Assembly (NCBI GenBank): GCA_964035575.1
Contig: OZ037848.1
Location: 1,364,001-1,428,000 of the forward strand
Direction of reading: 5' to 3'
Source of the DNA: Rhynchopus sp. YZ270_cl-10
Taxonomy: Eukaryota; Euglenozoa; Diplonemea; Diplonemida; Diplonemidae
DNA: 64,000 nt
Shown: positions 44,085-55,305 of the stretch, piece after piece
Layout of the letters: each line of letters starts with the position of its first letter
Numbering within the stretch: the first letter of the stretch is position 1
Position numbers and translations under genes: made by a program
Notes under the pieces: generated by a model
The model's database searches: none
Told to the model about the DNA's origin: nothing
What the model saw: the letters and a program-made list of their open reading frames with translations, nothing else

Positions 44085-46111
44085 CTGGGGGGGGGCGAAT
44101 AAGAGATCAGGGGTGAATAAGAGATCAGGGCCGAATAAGAGATCAGGTTGAGATTTTGGCAGGCCTGAACCGTGACGGGCCTATTTTCCCGGGTTTTTTC
44201 GGCTGGGGACCGGTTTTTTTCCCGCCCTTTGCGCGTCTTTTTTGTGTGATTTTTGTGCCCTTTTTCGGGGGTTTTTGCGCTTTGCGCCCGCCTCCATGAC
44301 AAATTTGGGCTGTGAAAATTTGACCCAATTGAACACAATCTGGACCATATTTGGGTGATGGGTGAAGGGATTTATAGACAAAGCTGATACGGGCTGCCCC
44401 TTGCTCATACGCAGCGCAAAATCGTCCTCACGGATAGTGTGGAAGAATGGCGGAGGGGTACTTGTGCCTCGACGAGGGTGAGGAGGGCTCCAGGTTGGCC
44501 AGGGCTGCAGTAATCCTCCGAAATGTGGCGTTTTGCCACCTCACTTTGTGGTCTCTCGGAAAAACTACTACTGGTTTCTGTATGAGTTTCAGAGATTTCT
44601 TTATCGAGGCAGACTTGAAAGAAAATGAACCATTGGTTCGTGCACCGCCTCAGCGAAGTGTGGTCCATGAGGTAAGTTTCGGCGCTGCTGACCACACCAT
44701 GGACTCGTAATGACATTACGTGACGAGGGACGAGGGAAATTACGTGGGAAATTACGCGCGCAATGACGTCGTCACGACGCGGGCACCCCCTCGTAATGAC
44801 GACGTCATGACGTGGGGTTTCCCTCGTCACGACGACAGCATTACGACGTCATGACGAGGGGGTGCCCTCGTAATTACGAGGGCACCCCTCGTAATTACGA
44901 GGGGTGCTCCCGTGGTCATTGTCTGGCTATTGCCTCCCAGGGAAAGGGACTCTCGAATTTTTTTTTTTGGCCCCTATATAGGGCTAATTTCGACGATTTG
45001 AGGCCATTAAAAGCAAAATTTGGCACTTTTAAGCATCTGTGGGGGTCTAATGGCCGTATTTTGGCTGAAATTTGACTTGACAATTTTTTTCACCATTTGG
45101 TCAATCTGAGGTTTTCTTTGGATTTTTTGGGCCACTTTATGACCTACCACGCCCGATTTTTGAAAAAAAAATTTTTTTTTGTATTGGTCAAAAATCGCCT
45201 TGTCGTGGGTGCCCACGTCATGACGACGTCGTGACGTGGTAATTACGAGGGGGTGCCCTCGTAGTTACCTCGTCATGACGAGGGCACCCCCTCGTAATTA
45301 CGAGGGGGTGCCCTCGTCAAGGCACTCGTAATTACCTCGTCATGACGCGCGTAATGTCATTACGAGTCCATGGTGCAGGGAAGACATTGGGAACAGAGGG
45401 ACTGCATTTTTTTTGCGGAGCAAAAAAAAGTAAAAAAAAAAATGGCGCCGCAGGCAAAAAAAAATTTAGGGCACGGTGTAACACCACAGAGTCACTCAAC
45501 GAACCCTTTTTTTGCGGAGCAAAAAATGAAAAATGGCGCCGCAGGCAAAAAAATTTTGAGGTACAGCCTGGATGGTGCGGGATTTCATGGTGCGGTCAGC
45601 AACCCATTTCCCCAAGGTACTCCCGTTCAACCACACGGGGGGGACTTGGTGGGGGGGGTGTTCTGGATTCGGCACCCCTCCCCCCCTTTTTTTCCCCTCC
45701 CCCGAAAACTGGTTATTTTGCACGAGCGGTCTCATCCAGACACGCGGTATTTTTTCTCGGGCTCCTCTGAGCCCCTGTGAACCCCTAAAACGCAGTAGAG
45801 ACGGCGGGAAAAAAAGTGCGGGAAAAAAATTTATTTTTCCAAATCTGGGGACGGGGACCGGATTTAGAAAAAGGCCTGGATTTTGGGGGTATTTTTTTTT
45901 TTTTTTTTTGCATGCGCCAGGGTTTTATCTTGAAATTTTTTTTTGAAATTTTACCCTGTCTACCCGGTCTGGCAAAAAAGTGGTCAAAATATTTTTTTTG
46001 CCTCCGGCGAAAATGTTTTTTTGCTTTTTTCCCCCCAAAAAAAAAATTTTTTTTTTGGCTCGTCCGTTCGCCTAATAAGAGATGCCACATCTCTTATTCG
46101 CCCCCCCCCAG
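44085..46111. mobile_element. TA-target element T2 (CTGGGGGGGGGCGAATAAGA ends)
   Basis: The left end CTGGGGGGGGGCGAATAAGA and its inverse at the right are flanked by TA (44083-44084 and 46112-46113). The host repeat is intact at 28711-28735, proving the insertion point and a TA duplication. Three tandem GAATAAGAGATCAGGG units sit at the left end. The interior holds the frame 44447-44710 (87 aa, no known motif), the nested element 44695-45375, and two GCCTGCGGCGCC modules. Confidence 0.87.
44695..45375. mobile_element. TIR element filled with GTAATTACG and GACGTC palindromes
   Basis: The terminal inverted repeat begins CACCATGGACTCGTAATG and continues in ACATTACG, about 26 bp and perfect. Inside each end (44744-44905 and 45204-45360) are chains of palindromes: CGTAATTACG alternating with GGGGTGCCC-type spacers, and GACGTCATGACG. 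The middle (about 44965-45195) is an inverted piece of repeat R1. It interrupts the frame at 44447-44710. Confidence 0.85.
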
Positions 46112-46290
46112 TAACGTACACTCTCTGTTGATTCTAAAACGGGGGAGGGTAAAAAAGGCGTGAAAGGTAAATTGGGGAAGAGGTTGAAAAGTTGGAACGC
46201 TTCCTCACCCCAGATCACACTACAATACAAAGGTTTGGGTTTGAATAGGGTGGGTTCTTCAGACGATGAAACCTACTCCCTTCTAAACTT

Positions 46291-46292
<2 letters not shown>

Positions 46293-46330
<38 letters not shown>
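46293..46330 (+). repeat. Poly-T run, about 38 nt
   Basis: Uninterrupted T run separating the two halves of the host repeat shared with the ATAD5 intron. Confidence 0.95.
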
Positions 46331-46331
<1 letters not shown>

Positions 46332-48758
46332 AAAAATAAATAAAACTCCTCTCGAAATTGTTCAAGATTGAACTGAGAGAAAGAAGAAACCCCAAACCCT
46401 CCCAGACCAAACGGTCTAACCTGTTGTATTGACATAGTGTGGGGGAGAAGTGAGGAGCACAAGAATCGTCTTCGCGCATACTAAAAGATTTCCTACGATA
46501 TGTCACAAGTGTGATGTCACCGAAAAAAAAAATTTTTTTTTTTCTGAGACCCCCGATTTATACCCGTCGGTTCGCCTAATAGTGGACCCGGGGTCTACTA
46601 TTCGCCCCCCCCCCCCCCCTAGGGGCAGCGACTCCCTTACACGGCGGGGTCCACACACCCGAGGGTCCGTAAATTTTACGGACCCTCTTTACGGACCCTC
46701 AAGTGCGGACCCGGGTCCGTAATTACGGACCCTAGGGTCCGTAATTACGTACCCTAGGGTCCGTAATTACGGACCCTAGGGTACGTAATTACGTGGTCTA
46801 AGGTGGGAAATCACTGTTTGGATGTGTGACTGCTGGTCGAAAAGCCCTGGGAGCAAACCGAGTGGTACACAGGTACCACATGATAGACCATGATCATGTG
46901 GGCCTATCCCAAGTTACATACCGAAAAAAGTCGTGAGCTCGGTTAGTTGTCAAAGACGTCTTCCACCATGCACTGAGGAGATAATGATCCAACAATTTAC
47001 AAGAAAGATTACTTAACCTACTGCTGGAAATTGCCAGGTCGTAGTAACACACAAAGTGTGCCTCCGTTCGGGAAGACCGGATATTCTAGAGACCAAAAAG
47101 GCCTCAAGAATATCTTCCGGTAGTCAAGGTATAACCGAGTGAACGGCCCAAGACCCCCGTGGAGAAGTTAAATGTTGTAATGCTATCAAGTAGAAACTGC
47201 GAACACTGTCTTACCCTCCTCAATACATGGTGGAATATTTCTTTGACAACAAACCGAGCTCAAGAGTTTTTAAACTTCCCTGAGGGAATGCGAGACGCAA
47301 AATTTACCACCAGACCCTGTCTTCGTGCACCTTCGGTGCAACGCTGCAGACAGGCCAAACTGCGTTGGACTCAGAGGAATGCCTGCTGTGCAGTGTATCA
47401 ATGAGAACCAAGTCCCAGCAACAAGGGGCGCCTTTTGGCGGGCGTTGTTGAGGGTGTTTGGGGTGCAAAGTTTTCCACAATTTTGATGCGCGGGTACAGA
47501 AGTGTTGTCTTGTTCTTTCATCTTTAGGAATGTAAATGTCAATCGCGTTTAACTACCACTAGGGCTTGTTCAGTGAACCCACAAGGGGTCGAAGGGGGTT
47601 GGTTATCCCATAGCTATCAAAGGTTGTGTCGACCAGGCTAATCCACTATGTTACGCTGTACGTTGTTAAATCCGAAGAAATAACACTTTAGCAGCCGCAG
47701 GAAGTTTGTTAAAAAGAGTGCCTCACGCTACACAAACCACCACCCGCGATTGACTTAGATGTTATAACAAAGAGAATTCAGAACAAAACAACACCCTGCC
47801 CCATACACACTAAATTGTCATGCTTCAAGAGCATGCCTGGGCCAAAATTACTGTTGACCAAAAAGGCAACAAGACCACCCACAAGGAGTGTGAATTGTGC
47901 ACTGGTTTTCTGGGGGAACGCAATATTTTCTTGTGTCTAGTCCTCCGCAAGCAGAGGACAGACTTTCCGGAAGGTTTCCAAAGTCGAATTTCTTGCACTA
48001 GCTATGCTCCCTTGGTTAATGGCTATAGCAGTGACTGACTAAGTGTACCCACCCCCCTCCACCAAGATCTTCGTCCGCAAACTCAGAATAGATTGATGCG
48101 GGTAGATTTTGAGTTGTTGAATGTCGGACCGCGGTGAAGCTTCTCATCGCAATCGCGGGTGCAGTTCAGACTTCACGATCCTGTATGAGTGTAAATGTGG
48201 GGTGTGATTAAGTTATGGTATACAAACGTAGTAGTCGGGAAAGGTGAGGTTAATAAAAAAGGCTATTTATTGCCGTGAAATAAGATAGATTTTTTCCACG
48301 CTACAGGTCGAGAGAGTGACCTGCTGCACAAATGGTTCGAGTGAAGCGAGGTGAATTATGTGAAGCAGGTAACGAGCGCCTGTGGAACCAAATAGAAACG
48401 TAACACTCATCACACGATAAAACCCATGGGAGAGGTTGTGGTGAAACGCACACACCTCGACCTGAGGAGTGGCTCTGCAGCGCGGTTCGTCCCCAGAACC
48501 GCAAGTGTGTTCAAGATGCTTTGTTTCTATTTCCTCCTTCATGTCATGAGGTGACACAAAATGATTGGTGCGTAAAAAAATAGCTATTTAATAGTGTGAA
48601 CATTACGCGTTTATTTCGAGTTGAAAACACGAACAAGTTGAAATATGCGGCATTTTTTTGTTCAATCTTCACTAGTAACTGAAAGTTAAACATAATTACA
48701 TACCTTGTCTTCCCCGTAACCTGCGCCTTCGCTGCTTTTAAGGTGCTTTCTCTGGGTG

Positions 48759-48917
48759 CCCAGTACCCAGTACCCAGTACCCAGTACCCAGTACCCAGTA
48801 CCCAGTACCCAGTACCCAGTACCCAGTACCCAGTACCCAGTACCCAGTACCCAGTACCCAGTACCCAGTACCCAGTACCCAGTACCCAGTACCCAGTACC
48901 CAGTACCCAGTACCCAG
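48759..48917 (+). repeat. 7-bp tandem array, unit CCCAGTA, about 22.7 copies
   Basis: Perfect array, the same unit and strand as 1961-2034, inside element A1. Long TQYPVPS-type frames are artefacts. Confidence 0.97.
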
Positions 48918-49241
48918 TGTCTTCGAGAACCTAAAAATGCGTTTTGTTGAAATTTTCTGGCTTTTTCTGAACTTTTCCCAGCTACTTTTCTGGTCGAGTA
49001 GCCGACTTTTCTGATCGAGTAGCTATTTTCACTTTTCTGGTGTATGAGTAGGTTTTCTGGGTGGGAGACTGGATTCTGGGTACAGTGGTGTGTCTGGGCA
49101 CCCAGGCACCTGGGTACTGGTGTATTTTCGGCCCAGGTACCCCGGTACACGGTACACTGGTGTACAAGGAAAAAAGTCGTGAAAAAGCAACCACAGCTCC
49201 ACATGACAAACACAAAAGTGTCCAGTCACGTGGGGCATTCA

Positions 49242-49523
49242 TGCACTGAGGAGATAATGATCCAACAATTTACAAGAAAGATTACTTAACCTACTGCTGG
49301 AAATTGCCAGGTCGTAGTAACACACAAAGTGCGCCTCCGTTCGGGAATACCGGATATTCTAGAGACCAAAAAGGCCTCAAGAATATCTTCCGCTGGTCAA
49401 GGTATAACCGAGTGAACGGCCCAAGACCCCCGTGGAGAAGTTAAATGTTGTAATGCTATCAAGTACAAACTGCGACCACTGTCTTACCCTCCTCAATGCA
49501 TGGTGGAAGATGTCTTTCACAAC
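49242..49523 (+). repeat. Partial internal copy of A1 (matches 46973-47253)
   Basis: About 280 bp beginning CATGCACTGAGGAGATAATG, diverged from 46973-47253 by a few percent, while the 46973 and 62892 copies agree completely there. The internal copy is therefore older than the A/B duplication. Confidence 0.9.
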
Positions 49524-49531
49524 AAATATCC

Positions 49532-49575
49532 TGTACACAGGTACACAGATACACAGGTACACAGGTACACAGGTA
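49532..49575 (+). repeat. Short 8-bp array, unit ACAGGTAC
   Basis: About five units, one with GATACACA. It is one base longer than the 7-bp unit TACACAG found elsewhere. Confidence 0.85.
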
Positions 49576-51180
49576 AAACCCGTTAAAATTGTGTGTGAAA
49601 GTTAAAAATAGCTATATTTGCATTTTTCGCCCAGCATTGAGGACACATAGGCCCACCAAGGGCAATTTTGTGATGTCAAAAAATTTTTTTTTCGGCCCAA
49701 AAATTGACTTGTTTTCGGTAAAACCCACTAAAAATTGTGGTACTCTAAACTGCGTTTTAGACCCCCACAGATGCTCAAAAGTGCCAAATTTTGCTTTTAA
49801 TGGCCTCAAATCGTCGAAATTAGCCCTAAACGGGGGCAAAAAAAATTTTTCGAGAGTCCCTTTCCCTGGGAGGCTCCGTAATTACGTACCCTAGGGTACG
49901 TAATTACGTACCCTAGGGTACGTAATGACACTCCGTAAAGAGGGAGTGTCCTAACATGCCGTTTTACGGACCCTCGGGGTGTGCGGACCCCGCCGTGTAA
50001 GAACCCTTAAGGATTTTTGTCACTTTTTCGATTTTTGGTATCTCGGGCTATTTCCAAGCCACCTCCGGTCGGAAAACACCCCAGAACTGGGTCAGAAACA
50101 CCCTGTGACCCGAAAATTCATGATAAGGGCGACTCAGAATATGCTAAAATGCAAAAAAATAGTGAAAAAGTGGCTTTTTGACGGTTTTGGCCATGTTGGG
50201 TAAAATGGCCATTTTTGGTGAAAAAAGTCAAAAAAACAGCAAAATTTCGACATCATGACAGCTGCTTGGGCACCAAACTACCCCAGGGAGGTCCTGTGAG
50301 TCCATTCCGACCTGTTTTGGACACTTTGGGTACTTTTTTTGGCCGTTTTTTGGTGTTTTTCTGGTAAAAAACGTCCTAGGATAGTCCTAGACTAATCGCA
50401 AGACCCCGTTTGTCCCACAGTCTGGACCAATATGGGGGCCCACAAATGGGTGAAAACCCCCGAAAAAGCACTCCGGGAACCCAGATAGTACCAAATATCC
50501 ACCAGACACCCACCCAAACACCGCAGAAACACGACAGAAAGTCGTCTTAAAAAACACACTTTTTTCAAAAAGGTCATTACGGAGCCTGTCTGACGAGCTT
50601 TTTGAAAAAAGTGTGTTTTTTAAGACGACTTTCTGTCGTGTTTCTGCGGTGTTTGGGTGGGTGTCTGGTGGATATTTGGTACTATCTGGGTTCCCGGAGT
50701 GCTTTTTCGGGGGTTTTCACCCATTTGTGGGCCCCCATATTGGTCCAGACTGTGGGACAAACGGGGTCTTGCGATTAGTCTAGGACTATCCTAGGACGTT
50801 TTTTACCAGAAAAACACCAAAAAACGGCCAAAAAAAGTACCCAAAGTGTCCAAAACAGGTCGGAATGGACTCACAGGACCTCCCTGGGGTAGTTTGGTGC
50901 CCAAGCAGCTGTCATGATGCCGAAATTTTGCTGTTTTTTTTGACTTTTTTCACCAAAAATGGCCATTTTACCCAACATGGCCAAAACCGTCAAAAAGCCA
51001 CTTTTTCACTATTTTTTTGCATTTTAGCATATTCTGAGTCGCCCTTATCATGAATTTTCGGGTCACAGGGTGTTTCTGACCCAGTTCTGGGGTGTTTTCC
51101 GACCGGAGGTGGCCTGGAAATGGCCCAATATACCAAAAAACGAAAAAGTGACAAAAATTCCTACAGGAGTCGCTGCCCCT

Positions 51181-51181
<1 letters not shown>

Positions 51182-51217
<36 letters not shown>
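51182..51217 (+). repeat. Poly-C run, 36 nt
   Basis: Uninterrupted C run forming the outer part of the T1 right end. Shorter C runs border the elements at 46605-46619, 61701-61714 and 62575-62602. Confidence 0.95.
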
Positions 51218-51221
51218 AGTA

Positions 51222-51310
51222 ACTGCCCATTTCTGCAGAAGAAAGATTGGATCACAATGCGGCAACTTGTTCGCCCCTAGTGACCCCAGAGAACTTTTTC
51301 AGACGGTAAC

Positions 51311-51345
<35 letters not shown>

Positions 51346-53002
51346 AAAATCCCTGTCTTGGAGGCTATAGCCAGGAATGATTTATTCGCTCGTCACAGCT
51401 CCGCATCTGTGAAGAGGAAAGGGACGTGAAAAGTGCAAGAGGATGAGTGAGTGATGAGCACAAATATTGGGGTGGCTTGAAGGGGGGGTGATTTGCACTT
51501 CTTGCTTTGTGCACCCTCCCCCATTCAGTTACACCAAATATTTATTTTTAATTAGTACAACACAACGGGATATGTCATATTATGAACGTGAGGGAAATTT
51601 ATCTTTCACCTTTTTTTACCTCGAAATGGATGTAGGACTGCGTGGTTGGGGTCCACCCAGTGCACCGGTCATACCAAGGTACACTGCCATCAGAGGGCTT
51701 TGTATTTCATATCAAGCGTTCATCGAGCTTCCTCGCAACCGTTGCCCTCACTCCACCCGAAGGAGCTTTTTTTTTTCTTCTTCTTATCATTTTTGTTGAT
51801 CCCTCACCATATACTATCAATTTATTGATTGCATATGATGAAAATACTTCTTCTTTTTGTGTACCGTTTTTTCACCCACCCAACCGGACCCAACACAGCC
51901 CATCTGGACCCACTTGGGGTCAATTATACCCAATTATATCCAAGTACGGCCCAATTTTGCCCAATTACGCCCAATTACACCCAATTACACCCAGTCACAC
52001 CACTAGTACAACTCAGGCGTTTTTGAGGGGGGCTTACCAGTGGGTGACCTGTTTTGCTTGCTCACACGGTGGGTCCAGCCTCTGAGCGGATCAAACGGGA
52101 TCGACCCGCTTTTCGGGTGTGGCACCGAAAAGTGGAACGCCTATGACGGGCAGGTTTTGGTAACCGGACAGGGGACTGCATGCCTTCCAGATATTTTGTG
52201 GCACACATGCCCACTCAGCCTTTTTCCTCACATACGTACGTACATAGGTCATTTTTACCTTGTAAAATTGAAACACTGGTGGCATGCTTCCCAGCACACA
52301 TCAGCACATAGAAAACCGGTAAAAACACATGTGATCTGTGGTGGTCAAAAGTACAAAATTCCTTCGCCAATGCATTATTTGGGTATTTGTTATACCGTTT
52401 ACGCCATTTCTTGCAGGTCAAATGGGGGAAACGGTACGTGTGTCCTCCATTCTCGCATTAGGTGCAGCATTTGTGACCACTCACCAAGGCATCTTTTTCA
52501 TTGCCGTTTTCGATTTTATATTGATTTGTAGGGAAACAGCACAGAAGTGGGAAAATTTGGGGGTGTCGGGACCGAAAAGCAAGTCAAAAGTGCAAAAAAA
52601 CGGCAAAAAACGGCATTTTTGCCCAATTTCACCCAATTACAGCCCACCGACACCCGGAAAAAACGGTACATTTTGTGCGAAAAAGAGAATTGCAAAGTGA
52701 TGCCGCACTTAATTTCTTGGTGCGTCTCTTTTGTTGTCTTTGCGCCTTTTCTTCACTTTTTTCTTTCTTTTGTTTTTTTTTATAATTCTGTATTTTATTG
52801 GATTCCGTTATATGCTTGGAAACTTGTCCTTGTGAATATTTTGTGAAGCACAAAAGCCTCAGGTTCAGAGATTTATCCGATCTTACCGATAAAATGTTCA
52901 CAAGAACGCTAGCAAGTTTTCCTCTACAACTGGGGCAAAAAAAATATGCCCACATATTTTTTTTTTTGTGACGAGGCTTTACAGCCCCTGTCTTATATTT
53001 TA
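51222..53002. other. Gene-free interval
   Basis: Contains a 32-nt poly-T run near 51313-51344, a GCACCGGTCAT/ACCAAGGTACACTG copy (51649-51715), an ATACTATCAATTTATTGATT copy (near 51810) and the CCCAATTACA minisatellite (51938-52010). It also holds the array-free counterpart of the 16436-17160 host sequence (52248-52375). No gene is recognised; frames here have no known motifs. Confidence 0.55.
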
Positions 53003-53222
53003 TTGACGTGCAATTATAGACTCTTCACAAAATCCTTCTACAGGCGTACAATTTGAAATCCACAATTTAACGGCCAGGGTAGAATTAAGTACGTTGCGTG
53101 TAGTTATAGATCCTATTACAAATGCACTCAAAATGTGGCCAGAGCACTACAATGGTTTCATAGCGGTTACACATTACACGCCTGTAACAGGATTTTGTGA
53201 CTCGTCAACAATTGCGCGTCAA
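53003..53222. mobile_element. 220-bp MITE
   Basis: Imperfect terminal inverted repeats of about 50 bp: TTGACGTGCAATTATAGAC, CACAAAATCCT and ACAGGCGT at the left, with the inverse at the right (ACGCCTGTAACAGGATTTTG, then ATTGCGCGTCAA). No clear target duplication. Confidence 0.8.
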
Positions 53223-53258
53223 TGAAAACTACTAATTATTGCTAAATTATATCCCGAA

Positions 53259-53357
53259 AATTTAACTCAATGAGTTGTGGGTCACTCGTTCACGAATCCC
53301 TCTCGCTGCGCTCGTGGGATCAGTACACTCGTGACCCACAACTCACTGCGTTAAATT
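53259..53357. repeat. Foldback of 99 bp
   Basis: AATTTAACTCAATGAGTTGTG with GGTCAC is mirrored by GTGACCCACAACTCACTGCG with TTAAATT. The arms are about 30-35 bp with a few mismatches. Confidence 0.85.
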
Positions 53358-53847
53358 GTGGGGACAATTTATCGGTAATTATAAGTTATTGTTTTGTTTT
53401 TGGAAGCACACGAGATCAGGCTTACAGGCCACGAAGTTTTCTCTCCCCTTCATAAGACGTGTGCACGAGGGGCACATTCGTTCTTTCCAGTTTTCTTTTC
53501 TTTCGTTCCTTAGTCAGTCAGCCTTTTCCCAAAATGCTGTGTTTTCCCCCCATACGTCAACGAGTTTTCTTTGCCTCACGATTCGATTGCGGAGAGCCGA
53601 TGTCTGCATCAAGGGACAGCTTTGGTAGAGAGAGGTGGCACAGTACCTGCATCCGCCTTGAGGTGTTTGCACGTTATCAAATTCACGTAATTGGTATCCC
53701 AAAAATCCAAAAAAAAAAAAAAAAAACGAAGTACGACAACTGCACTAAGTAGGCAAGAAGTACGCAATATGGGGTCGTCAGGAGCACCAGTGCATGCTAC
53801 ACCCTTTAATGATTGCTGTTTGCTAAAATAGTGAGAATGAATTTGTG

Positions 53848-55297
53848 CAGGCATATTGCTAACTTTGCCGAAAGTGGAAAAAAGCAAAACGGCGACACTT
53901 TTTTTTTTTTCCAGGCCAAAAAAAATTTTCCCCCCGTTGAAAGCGGTCGTCGCGCGCTTCGCGCGCGCCTCCCTGCCAACCACAGAGGGTATTATATAGC
54001 CCCCCTAGCCTCCACCAAAAAGGTGGTTTTGTGTGGGGCAGTCATTTTTTTCTGTGCGGAAAACTCAGCGAAAAATATTCTCGGTATTTTGTGATGCACG
54101 GCCAACCTACACCACCCCAACCCTTCTCTGCGGGAAAGCTTCCCTCCTCTGTGCCTTGGTAGCTTTCAGCCACTGGTGATCCGCAATCCGTAGTGGGTGT
54201 CCGCCTTCTTATCAGTAACCTTAGTAAATTTATAAAAGAAATGGTGGCTATGGACTAACCAAAGGTTAGTCAGGTAACCAAAGGTTCCTGGCGAAGCCAC
54301 GGTACGCAACATTTCAAAAATCGCGCTTAAAATTGTACTATTTTACAGCATGGGAAGGGTGTGATGTAAGCTTGCGCCGCAGGCGCACGGTACGCTACTT
54401 TTATGATTTTGCCAGATCCCTTTTCTCAAAAAATGACGGCAGGAAACGGCGTTTTGTCGCGTTGAAACGCCGTGTTCTCGGGGGGAACGGCGCTTCGCCA
54501 ATTTTGAAAACGGCGTTTTTTTTAAAAGGCAAAACGGCGAAACCAGGCATATTGCTAACTTTGCCGAAAGTGGAAAAAAGCAAAACGGCGACACTTTTTT
54601 TTTTTTCCAGGACAAAAAAAAATTTTCCCCCCGTTGAAAGCGGGCCTCCCTGCCAACCACAGAGGGCATTATATAGCCCCCCTAGCCTCCACCAAAAAGG
54701 TGGTTTTGTATGAGGCAGTCATTTTTTTCTGTGCGGAAAACTCAGCGAAAAATATTCTCGGCATTTTGTGATGCACGGCCAACCTACACCACCCCAACCC
54801 TTCTCTGCGGGAAAGCTTCCCTCCTCTGTGCCTTGGTAGCTTTCAGCCACTGGTGATCCGCAATCCGTAGTGGGTGTCCGCCTTCTTATCAGTAACCTTA
54901 GTAAATTTATAAAAGAAATGGTGGCTATGGCCTAACCAAAGGTTAGTCAGGTAACCAAAGGTTCCTGGCGAAGCCACGGTACGCAACATTTCAAAAATCG
55001 CGCTTAAAATTGCACTATTTTACAGCATGGGAAGGGTGTGATGTAAGCTTGCGCCGCAGGCGCACGGTACGCTACTTTTATGATTTTGCCAGATCCTTTT
55101 TCTCAAAAAATGACGACAGGAAACGGCGTTTTGTCGCGTTGAAAACGCCGATTTCTCGGGGGGAACGGCGCTTCGCCAATTTTGAAAACGGCGTTTTTTT
55201 AAAAGGCAAAACGGCGAAACGGCGTTTTCAAAAAATTTTTTTTTGTGATTTTGGCCAAAAAGGCAAAACGGCGAAACGGCACTTAGCAATATACCTG
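53848..55297. mobile_element. hAT-like element with internal tandem duplication
   Basis: Ends CAGGCATATTGCTAA and TTAGCAATATACCTG are flanked by the 8-bp duplication AATTTGTG (53840-53847 and 55298-55305). Inside, 53848-54544 is repeated at 54545-55218 with few differences, each unit starting with the terminal sequence. The first unit has an extra GCGCGCTTCGCGCGC hairpin. Each unit includes a GCGCCGCAGGCGC module and many AAACGGCG repeats. No transposase is seen. Confidence 0.85.
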
Positions 55298-55305
55298 AAT
55301 TTGTG

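Larger units (their letters stand above)
46637..50001. mobile_element. 3.4-kb TIR element A1, copy A
   Basis: The left end TTACACGGCGGGGTCC (with CACACCC and GAGGGTCCGTAAA) and the inverse at 49962-50001 are roughly 40-bp TIRs. Adjacent are 22-bp palindromic units with GTAATTAC and CCCTAGGG cores. The interior begins with about 1.3 kb shared with 62703-64000. It then contains the inverted repeat of the 20785 family (48380-48555), the TACCCAG array, a second partial copy of its own 46973-47253 segment (49242-49523), an octamer array, and a piece of R1. Short frames 47159-47404 and 47820-48038 (the latter with a CELC motif) are preserved in both copies but match no family I recognise. Confidence 0.75.
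46620..51181. mobile_element. Foldback element FB, interrupted by element A1
   Basis: Ends TAGGGGCAGCGACTCC (46620-46635) and its inverse (51166-51181) lie within C runs. From about 50005 to 51168 it forms two arms of about 570 bp that mirror each other almost exactly around a 15-25-bp centre near 50590. The left tip is separated from its arm by element A1 (46637-50001). No coding capacity is seen in the arms. Confidence 0.75.
43349..51219. mobile_element. TA-target element T1 (C-rich ends), heavily interrupted
   Basis: The left end is TA then CTGGGGGGGGCCGAATAGT; the right end is split: CTACTATTCG plus a C run (46596-46619), then a large insertion, then the rest of the C run and CAG followed by TA (51182-51221). 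The left subterminal region has three GAATAGTRGACCCCCC units, and related units lie near 43693-43725. Ends and subterminal design match element T2 (44085-46111). The assignment of the split right end is inferred from that match. No transposase is recognised. Confidence 0.6.

Noticed and set aside
46784-48250. rRNA or organelle-derived fragment
   Set aside because: The non-coding look and a GCAGCCGC stretch suggested rRNA, but no conserved rRNA blocks follow in order and the segment is bounded by TIRs.
48300-48420. tRNA gene suggested by GGTTCGAGT
   Set aside because: No A box at the right distance and no cloverleaf; the stretch belongs to a dispersed repeat.
48686-49213. 175-codon minus-strand frame of GTGYWVL repeats
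   Set aside because: Translation of the CCCAGTA array; flanks have no gene features.
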